From positions 1 through 64,000 of the forward strand of contig JBAZKW010000006.1 of the NCBI GenBank assembly GCA_041650595.1: 64,000 bases of DNA. The letters are read 5' to 3'. This document shows, one piece after another, positions 16,260-24,680 of the stretch (position 1 is its first letter; each line of letters opens with the position of its first letter). Made by a program: the position numbers and the translations under genes. The DNA is from CALFCX01 sp041650595. GTDB lineage: Bacteria > Margulisbacteria > WOR-1 > JAKLHX01. The notes beneath the pieces were generated by a model, which worked only from the letters and a program-made list of their open reading frames with translations, was not told the DNA's origin and searched no databases.

Positions 16260-17045
16260 ATGGTTTTTTTAGGGATAGATCGATGCGCCGGTCCTAACGA
16301 TATAAACGCTGAACTTCTGCCTCAAGCAAAAACATGTGTTTATGCTCTTTGTTATAACGAAGAAACTATATTGCCATATTTTCTGCGCCACTACTCAACT
16401 TTTTGTAATGAGATCGTTGTATATGACAATGGTTCTACCGACAAATCTCTCAAGATCATTAATTCGGCAAAAAATACCAGGATCGTGAGATATAACGCCG
16501 GCGAACTTAGAGATGACCTACACAGGACGATGAAGGACAATATCTGGAAAGAAGCAAGAGGTCGGTTCGATTTTGTAGTAGTGGTAGATATGGATGAGTT
16601 TGTATTCTATCCTGATATGAAGAGGCTTCTCGGGTTTTGCAAGCTTAAAGGCAAGACGATACTTAGTCCTAAAGGCTATGAGATGGTCGGTGACGAGGTC
16701 CCGACAGGCAGTGGCATGATTTATGATTATATAAAGAAAGGTGTATATAACAAGCTTTATAACAAATGCGCGATTTTCGATCCGGATGCTATAAAAGAGA
16801 TCCGATATTCTCCCGGAGCACACAGGGCGGCACCTCGTGGGCGTGTCAGGTATTTTAGGTCGCCGGAACTAAAGATGCTTCATTTTAGATTTTTGAGCAA
16901 AGAACACTATCTAAACAGGATAAAGAACGCGAGACAGAGCGAGATGAACAGGAAAAAGAATTACGGTTTTGCGCTGGATCTGCCTGAAGAATACCATTCA
17001 AAATTATATGAAGATATGCTCAGTAAAGCGGAGACGGTAATATGA
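16260..17045 (+). CDS. Glycosyltransferase, GT2/Glyco_tranf_2_4-like
   Basis: A 261-aa soluble GT-A transferase with an N-terminal ALCYNEETILPYFLRHY and VVYDNGSTDKS. The DxD-type metal motif is VVVDMDEFVFYPD near 104. The mid-region HRAAPRGRV and LHFRFLSKEHYLNR are typical of the 'glycosyltransferase 92 / 2_4' group. It is the first gene of the block running to the transaldolase and overlaps the next epimerase by 4 bp. Confidence 0.82.
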   Translation: MVFLGIDRCAGPNDINAELLPQAKTCVYALCYNEETILPYFLRHYSTFCNEIVVYDNGSTDKSLKIINSAKNTRIVRYNAGELRDDLHRTMKDNIWKEARGRFDFVVVVDMDEFVFYPDMKRLLGFCKLKGKTILSPKGYEMVGDEVPTGSGMIYDYIKKGVYNKLYNKCAIFDPDAIKEIRYSPGAHRAAPRGRVRYFRSPELKMLHFRFLSKEHYLNRIKNARQSEMNRKKNYGFALDLPEEYHSKLYEDMLSKAETVI

Positions 17046-18004
17046 AGTATTTTGTGACGGGCGGGGCGGGTTTTATCGGTAGCAATCTTGTTGACGAACT
17101 CCTTGCACGCGGTAATGAAGTCGTAATATATGATAATCTGTCAACGGGTTTTTTGGACTTTTTAAAAAAGGTGCAAACATCACCCGATTTTACCCTGATA
17201 AAAGGTGATTGTCTGGACCAAAAAGCCCTGTCTTCTTCCATGAAGGGATGCGATTTTGTATTTCATTTGGCTGCAAATGCCGATGTCCGTTTTGGCCTTA
17301 TTCATCCTCGCAAAGACCTTGAACAAAACACAATCGTGACGCACAATGTGCTTGAAGCGATGAGGGATAACGGTATAAAAAATATCGCTTTTTCTTCGAC
17401 CGGTTCTATTTACGGTGAGCCGGAAGTATTTCCGACACCTGAAGATGGTTCGTTTCCTGTACAGACATCATTGTACGGAGCCTCAAAACTGGCCGCAGAA
17501 GGGATGATCGAGGCATACTGCGAGGGATACGGTTTTAAGGCATGGATATTCAGGTTTGTCTCTATTTTGGGAGAGCGCTATACCCACGGCCATGTTTTTG
17601 ATTTCTATCAAAAGCTTCTTAAGGACCCGAAAAAACTATATATCCTTGGGGACGGGCACCAGAAGAAATCATATCTTTATGTGAAGGACTGTATTGAGGC
17701 AATGCTTTTAGCGATTGAAAAAGCGCAAGATAAGGTCAATATTTTTAATCTTGGTACAGATCAATATTGTGAGGTCAATGATTCTGTCAAATGGATAACA
17801 AAAAAAATGGGATTAGATCCAGAACTTACATATTCAGGCGGCAGTCGCGGTTGGGTGGGGGACAGCCCGTTTATTTTTTTAGACACATCAAGGATTAAGA
17901 GCCTTGGATGGGTGCCCAGTCTCAAGATCGAGGAAGCCATCATAAAAACATTGGAATATCTGTCGGGCAACATTGAAACTATAAAGAAAAGAGAAAATAA
18001 ATGA
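17042..18004 (+). CDS. NAD-dependent sugar-nucleotide epimerase/dehydratase
   Basis: Extended SDR, 320 aa, cytosolic. NAD site GGAGFIGSNLVDELL at 7-21, HLAANADVRFG near 75, catalytic STGSIYGEP and YGASKLAAEG (Tyr/Lys) near 145. The C-terminus follows the UDP-glucose 4-epimerase/dTDP-glucose dehydratase pattern (LGWVPSLKIEEAI). Position at the head of the heptose genes suggests it acts on the heptose nucleotide or a sugar added beside it, but the substrate is inference. ATGA overlaps with both neighbours indicate tight coupling. Confidence 0.87.
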   Translation: MKYFVTGGAGFIGSNLVDELLARGNEVVIYDNLSTGFLDFLKKVQTSPDFTLIKGDCLDQKALSSSMKGCDFVFHLAANADVRFGLIHPRKDLEQNTIVTHNVLEAMRDNGIKNIAFSSTGSIYGEPEVFPTPEDGSFPVQTSLYGASKLAAEGMIEAYCEGYGFKAWIFRFVSILGERYTHGHVFDFYQKLLKDPKKLYILGDGHQKKSYLYVKDCIEAMLLAIEKAQDKVNIFNLGTDQYCEVNDSVKWITKKMGLDPELTYSGGSRGWVGDSPFIFLDTSRIKSLGWVPSLKIEEAIIKTLEYLSGNIETIKKRENK

Positions 18005-18981
18005 TTATTGTAAGAAGCCCTCTTAGGATAACTTTGGGAGGAGGAGGGACAGATCTCCCTTCTTATTATGAGGAATTTGGCGGATCCCTTATATCTGCCG
18101 CGATCGACAAATATGTTTATATCACTCTTCACAAGCCGTTCAAAAAAGGGTATTTTATAAAATATTCCAAGATAGAAGAAGTTGACGATATTATGCAGAT
18201 ACATCATCCAATCATCAGGGAGGCATTAAGATCTTTAGGGTTTGAAAAAGATGATCTTGAGATCACATGTATGGCAGACATACCCGCCGGCACAGGACTT
18301 GGGTCTTCCGGAAGTTTTACGACCGCGCTTATTAAAGCGCTCTATTCATTTAAAAACCAGTTGATCCATCCCCAGCAACTTGCGGAACAAGCTTGTGAGA
18401 TAGAGATAAACAAGCTGAAAGAGCCGATAGGCAAGCAGGATCAATATATTGCGGCTTATGGCGGCATAACTTGTTTTACTTTTCAAAAAAACGGACAGGT
18501 TGAAGCCGCGCCTCTTAAGATCAACAAAGAGATCCAATATGACCTGGAAGATAATCTGCTTTTGTTCTTTACGGGATATTCGCGTGCGGCTTCTTCCATA
18601 CTCGGGGAACAGAAGGAAAAAACAGAAAAGAACGATGGAACTATGGTAGCGAACCTTCATTTTGTCAAAGATATCGGCCTTAAAAGCAAAAAAGCTCTGG
18701 AAGAAGGAGACCTTGTTGAATTTGGCAAGTTGATGAACGTACATTGGGAACACAAGAAAAAACGTTCGAGCAATATGTCCAATAAGGAAATAGAAGATTG
18801 GTATGATCTGGCACTAAAGAACGGGGCCATAGGTGGAAAGCTGATAGGCGCGGGCGGCGGAGGATTTTTGATGTTTTACGCAAAGGACAAGATCGCTTTG
18901 AGGCATGCTATGTTCAAAGCGGGATTAGAAGAGATCCGGTTTAGATTCGATTTTGAAGGGACCCGGGTGGTGATACAGTGA
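18001..18981 (+). CDS. hddA: D-glycero-alpha-D-manno-heptose 7-phosphate 1-kinase-like GHMP kinase
   Basis: GHMP-superfamily kinase, 326 aa. In the GDP-heptose route it adds a phosphate at C1 of heptose 7-phosphate. The N-terminus RSPLRITLGGGGTDLPSYY is characteristic of the HddA group. The ATP loop PAGTGLGSSGSFTTALIKAL is near 98, and GGKLIGAGGGGFLMFY near 278 is GHMP motif 3. Identity is supported by the adjacent hddC, gmhA and gmhB genes. It overlaps the neighbours on both sides by 4 bp. Confidence 0.87.
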   Translation: MIIVRSPLRITLGGGGTDLPSYYEEFGGSLISAAIDKYVYITLHKPFKKGYFIKYSKIEEVDDIMQIHHPIIREALRSLGFEKDDLEITCMADIPAGTGLGSSGSFTTALIKALYSFKNQLIHPQQLAEQACEIEINKLKEPIGKQDQYIAAYGGITCFTFQKNGQVEAAPLKINKEIQYDLEDNLLLFFTGYSRAASSILGEQKEKTEKNDGTMVANLHFVKDIGLKSKKALEEGDLVEFGKLMNVHWEHKKKRSSNMSNKEIEDWYDLALKNGAIGGKLIGAGGGGFLMFYAKDKIALRHAMFKAGLEEIRFRFDFEGTRVVIQ

Positions 18982-19724
18982 TCCCGTATCCTGTCGCTAT
19001 ACTTTGCGGAGGGCTTTCTACCAGGCTCGGGGACATGACCAAAAACACTCCTAAAGCGCTGCTTGTTGTTGCAGGCAGGCCTTTCATAGATTGGCAGCTT
19101 GAACTTCTAAAGAAGAATGGGTTTTTTAAAGTTGTGATCTGCGCGGCGCATTTTGGGGACCAGATCAAATCTCATGTCGGAGACGGTGCCAGATACGGAC
19201 TCGAAGTAGTATATTCTTTTGACGGCGATATGCTTCTCGGTACAGGAGGTGCCTTGAAAAAGGCTTTGCCGTATTTTGGGGACAGCTTTTTCGTTATGTA
19301 CGGAGATTCATATCTGGACACGGACATTAAAAAGATTTCCGACTATTATTCAGAACAAAAGACCGCTGTTTGCCTGATCACGGTCTATAAAAATGAGGGA
19401 CTCCTGGACAAAAGCAATATCGTATTTTTAAAAGGGGAGATCATAAAATATGACAAGGCCGAAAATGATCCCCGTATGAAATATATAGATTACGGGCTTG
19501 CCTTGCTCGATAAACAATGTTTTGAAGGATTTGGTCCTGGTCAGGCATTTGATCTCGGGGAGGTTTTTAAGAAAGCTATAAGCGAGAAAAAAGCTGCCGG
19601 GTTTGAGGTGCATAATAGATTCTATGAGGTCGGTTCTGTCGCGGGATTGAAAGAGACGGATAAGTATCTAAGCGCAAAAACCCTCACCCCTAACCCCTCT
19701 CCCAGAGGGAGAGGGGAAATGTAA
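18978..19724 (+). CDS. hddC: D-glycero-D-manno-heptose 1-phosphate guanylyltransferase-like nucleotidyltransferase
   Basis: NTP-transferase fold (248 aa) that should activate heptose 1-phosphate to GDP-heptose. ILCGGLSTRLGDMTKNTPKAL is the nucleotide-binding signature in place of the usual GGxGTRLxPxT...PK. GTGGALKKALPYFGD and YGDSYLD near 110 give the metal Asp. The start is GTG 18978, forming GTGA with the hddA stop. The last dozen or so residues (TLTPNPSPRGRGEM) are encoded by a dispersed repeat and are probably not part of the original protein. Confidence 0.85.
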   Translation: MIPYPVAILCGGLSTRLGDMTKNTPKALLVVAGRPFIDWQLELLKKNGFFKVVICAAHFGDQIKSHVGDGARYGLEVVYSFDGDMLLGTGGALKKALPYFGDSFFVMYGDSYLDTDIKKISDYYSEQKTAVCLITVYKNEGLLDKSNIVFLKGEIIKYDKAENDPRMKYIDYGLALLDKQCFEGFGPGQAFDLGEVFKKAISEKKAAGFEVHNRFYEVGSVAGLKETDKYLSAKTLTPNPSPRGRGEM

Positions 19725-19772
19725 GTGTTTTCTGCACCCTTCTCCCTTTGGGAGAAGGGATGGGGATGAGGG
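19681..19772. repeat. CCCTCACCCCTAACCCCTCTCCC-type inverted repeat
   Basis: Long imperfect palindrome beginning CCCTCACCCCTAACCCCTC and ending GGGGATGAGGG, with two inner hairpins. It supplies the 3' end of hddC and the gap before gmhA. A half copy lies at 36573-36609. Confidence 0.75.
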
Positions 19773-19790
19773 CCAAAGAAAGGAAAAATC

Positions 19791-20390
19791 ATGGATACAT
19801 ATATCGATAAATACCTGTCGGAAACGGAGGAGATCATAGAAAAGATCGATAGAAAATCTATTGAGACGATGGTGGATATCCTCGCAGGAGTAAAAAAAGC
19901 CTGCGGAAGGCTTTTTATTCTCGGTGTGGGAGGAAGCAGTGCGAACGCATCGCATGCCGTCAATGATTTCCGCAAGATCTGCGGTATAGAGGCATATTCT
20001 CCCACTGATAACGTTTCCGAGCTGACCGCGCGTGTCAATGATGATGGTTGGAACAGTGTGTTCGTTGAATGGTTAAAGGTAAGCAGGCTCGACAAGAAAG
20101 ATTGTATCCTGGTATTTTCAGTAGGGGGCGGAGACGCAGAAAAGAACATAAGCGTAAATTTGATCGAAGCTATAAAATATGCTAAGAGCGCGGGAAGCAA
20201 AATTATCGGGATAGTAGGCCGCAACGGCGGATATACGGCAAAAACATCTGACTGCGCTGTTGTTGTTCCTGTTGTCGACAACGAGACCATAACTCCTCAT
20301 TCCGAGGCATTTCAGGCTGTGATCTGGCATTTGATAGTTTCACACCCAAAATTGAAATCCGGCCAGATGAAGTGGGAATCACAAAAATAA
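19791..20390 (+). CDS. gmhA: Sedoheptulose 7-phosphate isomerase (GmhA-like SIS protein)
   Basis: Converts sedoheptulose 7-phosphate to D-glycero-D-manno-heptose 7-phosphate, the first committed step of heptose synthesis. 199 aa with one SIS domain: FILGVGGSSANASHAVNDFRK near 44, DCILVFSVGGGDAEKN near 103, and IGIVGRNGGYTAKTSD near 138. C-terminal TPHSEAFQAVIWHLIVSHPK is typical of GmhA. The start ATG 19791 follows AAAGGAAA. The gene is separated from hddC only by the repeat at 19681. Confidence 0.88.
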   Translation: MDTYIDKYLSETEEIIEKIDRKSIETMVDILAGVKKACGRLFILGVGGSSANASHAVNDFRKICGIEAYSPTDNVSELTARVNDDGWNSVFVEWLKVSRLDKKDCILVFSVGGGDAEKNISVNLIEAIKYAKSAGSKIIGIVGRNGGYTAKTSDCAVVVPVVDNETITPHSEAFQAVIWHLIVSHPKLKSGQMKWESQK

Positions 20391-20977
20391 TGGGGAAAGC
20401 CGTTTTTCTTGACAGGGACGGAGTAATAACCAAACACGTTCTGAATCCATTTTCCGGTGCATATGAAGCGGCTGCAAGGGAAATCGATCTTGAAATCTTT
20501 CCCGAAGCTTTTTCCGCTTTGAGGCGCCTTACGGACAACGGATATAAGCTGTTCCTTGTATCTAACCAGCCGGACTACGCAAAAGGGAAGACCTCTCTCA
20601 GCAGTCTAAAAGAAACACACAAAAAATTTGACAGGATACTAAAAGAGAACGGGATCGTTTTTACCGAATATTATTACTGCTATCATCATCCCGAAGGCAT
20701 TGTTCCCGATTATTCCTTTGCCTGTAAATGCCGCAAACCGGGAACGCTCTTTGTGGAAGAAGCGAAAAAGAAATATAATATAGATATGATATCTTCATGG
20801 TTTGTCGGGGACAGAGATAAGGACGTGCTTTGCGGCAAAAGTGCAGGACTTAAGACGGTTTTAGTTGAAGAAAAGGATTCGTCCTGGGACAGAGGGACGA
20901 TCGATCCGGACTATAAGGCAAGCAATATTACACAGGCAGTTGATATAATAATAGAACATGGAAAGAAAAGCAGATGA
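20390..20977 (+). CDS. gmhB: D,D-heptose bisphosphate phosphatase (GmhB-like HAD protein)
   Basis: HAD phosphatase of the histidinol-phosphatase/GmhB group, about 195 aa, expected to remove the 7-phosphate of heptose 1,7-bisphosphate. VFLDRDGVITKH carries the nucleophile, FLVSNQPDYAKG is motif II, and the GmhB zinc loop is visible as CYHHPEG...ACKCRKPG. WFVGDRDKDVLCGKSAG is motif IV. ATG 20390 overlaps the gmhA stop (TAATG); an in-frame GTG at 20372 is an alternative. Confidence 0.87.
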   Translation: MGKAVFLDRDGVITKHVLNPFSGAYEAAAREIDLEIFPEAFSALRRLTDNGYKLFLVSNQPDYAKGKTSLSSLKETHKKFDRILKENGIVFTEYYYCYHHPEGIVPDYSFACKCRKPGTLFVEEAKKKYNIDMISSWFVGDRDKDVLCGKSAGLKTVLVEEKDSSWDRGTIDPDYKASNITQAVDIIIEHGKKSR

Positions 20978-21693
20978 AAACATCGGATAGCCTAAAGATA
21001 AAAATATTTGCTGACGGCGCTGATATTAACGAAATGAAGCAGGCTTACAAGCAGGGCATAGTAAAAGGCTTTACGACCAATCCCACGCTCATGCGCAAAG
21101 CCGGGATTTCTGATTACGAAAAATTTGCAAAAGAGATACTGTCTGAGATCAAAGATATGCCGATATCGTTCGAAGCTTTTGCGGATGATTTTGAGACAAT
21201 GGAGCGCGAGGCAAAAAAAATAGCCGAGTGGGGGAGTAATGTGAACATCAAGATCCCTATTACCAATACAAAAGGGCAGTCTTCTATTCCGCTTATAAAA
21301 AAACTATCTGCCGAAGGATTGAGCCTCAATGTTACGGCGATACTCACGGTTGATCAGGTCAAGGCCGTTGCTTTCGCCGTTTCAAAAAGTTCAAAGACCA
21401 TTGTTTCCATATTTGCGGGACGGATCGCGGACACCGGTAGGGATCCTGTGCCGTATATGACGGAAGCAGCCGAGGTATTAAAGGACAACCGGAACGCGGA
21501 GCTTTTGTGGGCAAGTTCAAGAGAACTTCTGAATATTTTTCAGGCGCAAGACTCCGGATGCCATATAATTACCGTGACCGGTGACATATTGAAAAAACTT
21601 CATATGATCGGGAAAGATCTCGCAGAACTTTCGCTTGATACCGTAAAAATGTTCTACAATGATTCAAAAAAAGCGGGTTACAGGATATTGTGA
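20974..21693 (+). CDS. Transaldolase-family protein
   Basis: TIM-barrel class I aldolase of the small transaldolase/fructose-6-phosphate aldolase group, 239 aa. KIFADGADINEMKQA at the N-terminus, GFTTNPTLM near 32, the Schiff-base lysine in VNIKIPIT (Lys93), SLNVTAILT near 117 and SIFAGRIADTGRDP near 144. In this operon it could make sedoheptulose 7-phosphate, the GmhA substrate, from fructose 6-phosphate and erythrose 4-phosphate; that role is inference. It overlaps gmhB by 4 bp and its 3' end overlaps the converging GT2 gene by 16 bp. Confidence 0.88.
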   Translation: MKTSDSLKIKIFADGADINEMKQAYKQGIVKGFTTNPTLMRKAGISDYEKFAKEILSEIKDMPISFEAFADDFETMEREAKKIAEWGSNVNIKIPITNTKGQSSIPLIKKLSAEGLSLNVTAILTVDQVKAVAFAVSKSSKTIVSIFAGRIADTGRDPVPYMTEAAEVLKDNRNAELLWASSRELLNIFQAQDSGCHIITVTGDILKKLHMIGKDLAELSLDTVKMFYNDSKKAGYRIL

Positions 21694-22586
21694 CAAGATT
21701 TTTTTTTAATGGTTTGCGGCACATTGGCCAATACACTTACAAAAACCCTGATCAGCTGAAAATGGATTATCATTGAAAATAATATTCCCGTTTCATAGAT
21801 CAATATCGGAAATAGATCCCTGAGATAATCCAATAGAAAGTCATTCTTTAATATCACCAGATATCTGTTCCTGTAATTGTAAAATGTCCACATTTTGCTT
21901 GCCTTCTTCATTGATGCGCTTCTGGTATGCCATGCGGTAGCTTTTGGTGTGTAAAGAGTTTTCCATCCTTTTGATTTTGAGCGCCAATCTATATCCACAT
22001 CGTCGTACCCCATAAAAAGATCTTCATCGAGGTATTCATCTTCATATTTGATGCTTTCAAGCATATCTTTCCTGTAAAAAGCCGCGGCTCCCGACACGCC
22101 AAAAACATATTTTTCGCTGTTAAACTGGCCGCTATCTATCTTGCCGGAGCCCATATTATTCACATGCCTATTCCTGCCCATAGAGTGTCCCAATGAATCG
22201 ATAATGGCTGTTTTTATCCCGTCTTTTAACGCAAGCAGCTTTGGGGCAAAAGAGCCTGCTTCCGGATGAGCCTCCGCGGACTGGTACATAGCGCTGAGAA
22301 AATCCTTGTCCAGAACTATGTCGGGATTTAGCGTGAGGATATATTTCCCCTCGGATATCTTGATCCCTTGGTTTTGAGCTTTGCAATAACCAAGGTTTTC
22401 TTTGTTTTTGATAAGTTTATATTGCGGATATTCTATTGAAATAATGTCCGCGGTCCCGTCGGTCGAGGCGTTATCAATGATTATCGCCTCAAAGTCATTA
22501 AAGGACTGATCATTCAGCGAATTTAGGCAGGCTCGTATAAATCCGGAGCTGTTAAATGTCACAATTGTTACGGATATTTTAGGCAT
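21678..22586 (-). CDS. Glycosyltransferase family 2
   Basis: A 302-aa GT-A transferase, last gene of the long minus-strand operon. Motifs: SVTIVTFNSSGFI at the start, DNASTDGT near 37, LNPDIVLDKDF (metal site) near 86, and MGYDDVDIDWRSKSKGW near 197. The C-terminal hydrophobic stretch (about 255-285) suggests membrane attachment. Related in layout to the GT2 at 8702. Its start overlaps the epimerase gene by 8 bp. Confidence 0.9.
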   Translation of the reverse strand: MPKISVTIVTFNSSGFIRACLNSLNDQSFNDFEAIIIDNASTDGTADIISIEYPQYKLIKNKENLGYCKAQNQGIKISEGKYILTLNPDIVLDKDFLSAMYQSAEAHPEAGSFAPKLLALKDGIKTAIIDSLGHSMGRNRHVNNMGSGKIDSGQFNSEKYVFGVSGAAAFYRKDMLESIKYEDEYLDEDLFMGYDDVDIDWRSKSKGWKTLYTPKATAWHTRSASMKKASKMWTFYNYRNRYLVILKNDFLLDYLRDLFPILIYETGILFSMIIHFQLIRVFVSVLANVPQTIKKKSCHNIL

Positions 22587-23502
22587 TTTTTTTAAAGATC
22601 TCTTTTAACGCTTTTTCAGCCGTGTCAAATTCAGGGATTATCCCGAAAGTTGCGGGATTTGAGACTTTGTATGTGATATTCCTGTTGTCGATGCAATAAT
22701 TGTCCCAATCGGTAAGTCTCTTGCCGAATATGGCGGCGGTCTTTCTGATAAGTTCTACAGGTATCTTTATTTTGAACCGGCTGTTTTTGATCTTTAATTC
22801 ATTGCAGACGGCTTTTATGAATTCATCGCAGGTAATAGCCGTGTTGCCCAGCACAAACTCCCCGTTCTTTATATCGCTGTTTAAGATATTCGCCGTTATA
22901 AGCGCAATGTCGGCAGAATGGATAAAGTGAAATGTAATGTCTATGCTAAACAACCTGATAAGCCGGATCCATGCAGACACTTGTTTTATCGCCATGGTCG
23001 CGTGCGAATACGGATGCTTGTCGTCACCGCCCAGGACCCACGTAGGGTACAGTACTACCGTTTTTAAATAATGAGGCATTTTGACAAGCGCTTCGTGCAT
23101 TTTATATTTTCCGCGTATATAAGGAGTTCCGCAAGCAAGAGCCTCTTTTGCCGGGATATTTCCTTTGCCTAATATGCTTGCAGTCGAAAAATATATGATC
23201 TTTTCTATTCTTTGAGGATCTATGCAGCCCAGCATGTCAAGGGTTTCATGGTAGTTGCCTTCTTCTCCGCCCCAATCCGCCAATAGGTGTATGACATAGT
23301 CAGATTCTTTTATGATGTCAGCATATCTTTTTATGTTCTTGAATTCGTCCTTGATCACGTTGATGTTTGACAGGTCATATTTTATTTTTTCAGGGCTTCT
23401 TATCAGAAAGGTAAGTTCTACATCGTCTCTTTTATTGAGCTCATCGAACAAATAATGTCCGACACATCCTCCCATGCCGGTAGCAAATATTTTCTTTTTC
23501 AT
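22579..23502 (-). CDS. NAD(P)-dependent epimerase/dehydratase (SDR family)
   Basis: A 307-aa atypical extended SDR with nucleotide site ATGMGGCVGHYL at 8-19 and LADWGG near 75. A serine-rich strand (IIYFSTASILGKG) leads to the likely catalytic pair in PYIRGKYKM. The substrate is unknown; within a glycosyltransferase operon it probably modifies a nucleotide sugar. It overlaps the preceding GT4 gene by 4 bp (ATGA). Confidence 0.8.
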   Translation of the reverse strand: MKKKIFATGMGGCVGHYLFDELNKRDDVELTFLIRSPEKIKYDLSNINVIKDEFKNIKRYADIIKESDYVIHLLADWGGEEGNYHETLDMLGCIDPQRIEKIIYFSTASILGKGNIPAKEALACGTPYIRGKYKMHEALVKMPHYLKTVVLYPTWVLGGDDKHPYSHATMAIKQVSAWIRLIRLFSIDITFHFIHSADIALITANILNSDIKNGEFVLGNTAITCDEFIKAVCNELKIKNSRFKIKIPVELIRKTAAIFGKRLTDWDNYCIDNRNITYKVSNPATFGIIPEFDTAEKALKEIFKKNA

Positions 23503-24680
23503 TTCAGCATATCCTCAAACTTCTTCGTCCACTCCCTTGCAATTATATCCCAGGTGTAATTATATTTTATAAAATCTTCTGCGGCAGGTCTCATTGCAGA
23601 AAGCCTTTTCGGGTCCTTTAATAGTTTTATCGTTTCGTCCGCAAATTTTGTTTTGAACTCGTCGCTGTAGGGATCGCCCTCTATCAATATTCCTGTTTCC
23701 CCGTCCTTTATGCTTTCAGGAAGCGCGCCTCTTTTTGCCGCGATCACCGGGCATCCCGCGGCTTGCGCTTCAAGCGCCGCGATACATGATGTCTCCGCAA
23801 AAAAGCCTGCTTTCGGGACAGGATGGCTTGGGTACAGCATCAAGCTCGAGATTTTAAGCTCCTTTGCCAGTTCTGAGTGTTTTTTTGTGCCTTCTCTGAT
23901 CACTCCCGGCTGATCGGTCTTGTCGTACAAAGACTGCGCGAGTATTTTGTCCTCATCTTTGAGCATCCCGAGGTCCCAGCCGCAATATATATGGAGTGTT
24001 GCTTCCGGAACACGTTTTTTTATTTCGGGGAATATATCAAGAAGTATATCAAGGCCGCGCGCAGGGACGCTGGTGTAAACGAGACGGAACCCCCTCTCGT
24101 TCTCCCCCTTGACAAGGGGGAGATGTCCCGAGCTTTGTCGAGGGACAGAGGGGGTGAAATACGGCCAATATACTCCGTTCTTTGTTTCATATATCTTTTT
24201 TCTGCTCACCCCTAATTTTTCGACGCATATATCACCCAGCCAGCGGCTCACGACAAAGAGCTCGTCGCAGAACCTGTTTATAAGAAATCCCGCAAATTTA
24301 AGGAAAGCCGATCCAAGATGCTTTTTTATTCCGCTGTAATTCCACACATTTGAAAAATCATCATGGCCCCACCATATCCGTTTTTTTGCTTTTATCGGGA
24401 AAAGGAATGCCGGCAGGTCCCTGAAAGAGATAAAAACATCATACTGCTCGGCTTTTGAATGCTTAACGAGGTCCGCCAGAGTGGTGAACTGCCTGTAAGA
24501 GACGCCGTCAAATATCCCAGCCTCTTTTCCGCAGTTATTGTATATCACGACATTATGTCCGATCCTTGCCAGTTCCCGGCTCAAATATAGGAGTGCAGAC
24601 TCACTGCCTCCGAGAGGCTTTTTGTTTACGGTGTCTCCCGAAAAGCCCGTAGTCATTCTTGCAAGTATAAGTATCTTCAC
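23499..24680 (-). CDS. Glycosyltransferase family 4
   Basis: GT-B fold retaining transferase, 393 aa, cytosolic face of the membrane. The N-terminal domain has KPLGGSESALLYLSRELARIGH near 22, and the C-terminal domain has PVPKAGFFAETSCIAALEAQ with the E-x7-E motif, then GCPVIAAKRGALPESI. Between the domains a 65-bp composite palindrome (24090-24154) is translated in frame as about 21 residues (PRQSSGHLPLVKGENERG), an insertion in the linker. It overlaps both neighbours by 4 bp. Confidence 0.88.
   Translation of the reverse strand: MKILILARMTTGFSGDTVNKKPLGGSESALLYLSRELARIGHNVVIYNNCGKEAGIFDGVSYRQFTTLADLVKHSKAEQYDVFISFRDLPAFLFPIKAKKRIWWGHDDFSNVWNYSGIKKHLGSAFLKFAGFLINRFCDELFVVSRWLGDICVEKLGVSRKKIYETKNGVYWPYFTPSVPRQSSGHLPLVKGENERGFRLVYTSVPARGLDILLDIFPEIKKRVPEATLHIYCGWDLGMLKDEDKILAQSLYDKTDQPGVIREGTKKHSELAKELKISSLMLYPSHPVPKAGFFAETSCIAALEAQAAGCPVIAAKRGALPESIKDGETGILIEGDPYSDEFKTKFADETIKLLKDPKRLSAMRPAAEDFIKYNYTWDIIAREWTKKFEDMLK
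24090..24154. repeat. Composite palindromic repeat inside a GT4 gene
   Basis: Outer arms CCCCCTCT / AGAGGGGG (24090-24097, 24147-24154) enclose two smaller hairpins: CTCCCCCTTGACAAGGGGGAG and a TGTCCCGAG-CTTTGT-CGAGGGACA type stem. It is in frame with the gene. Confidence 0.75.
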
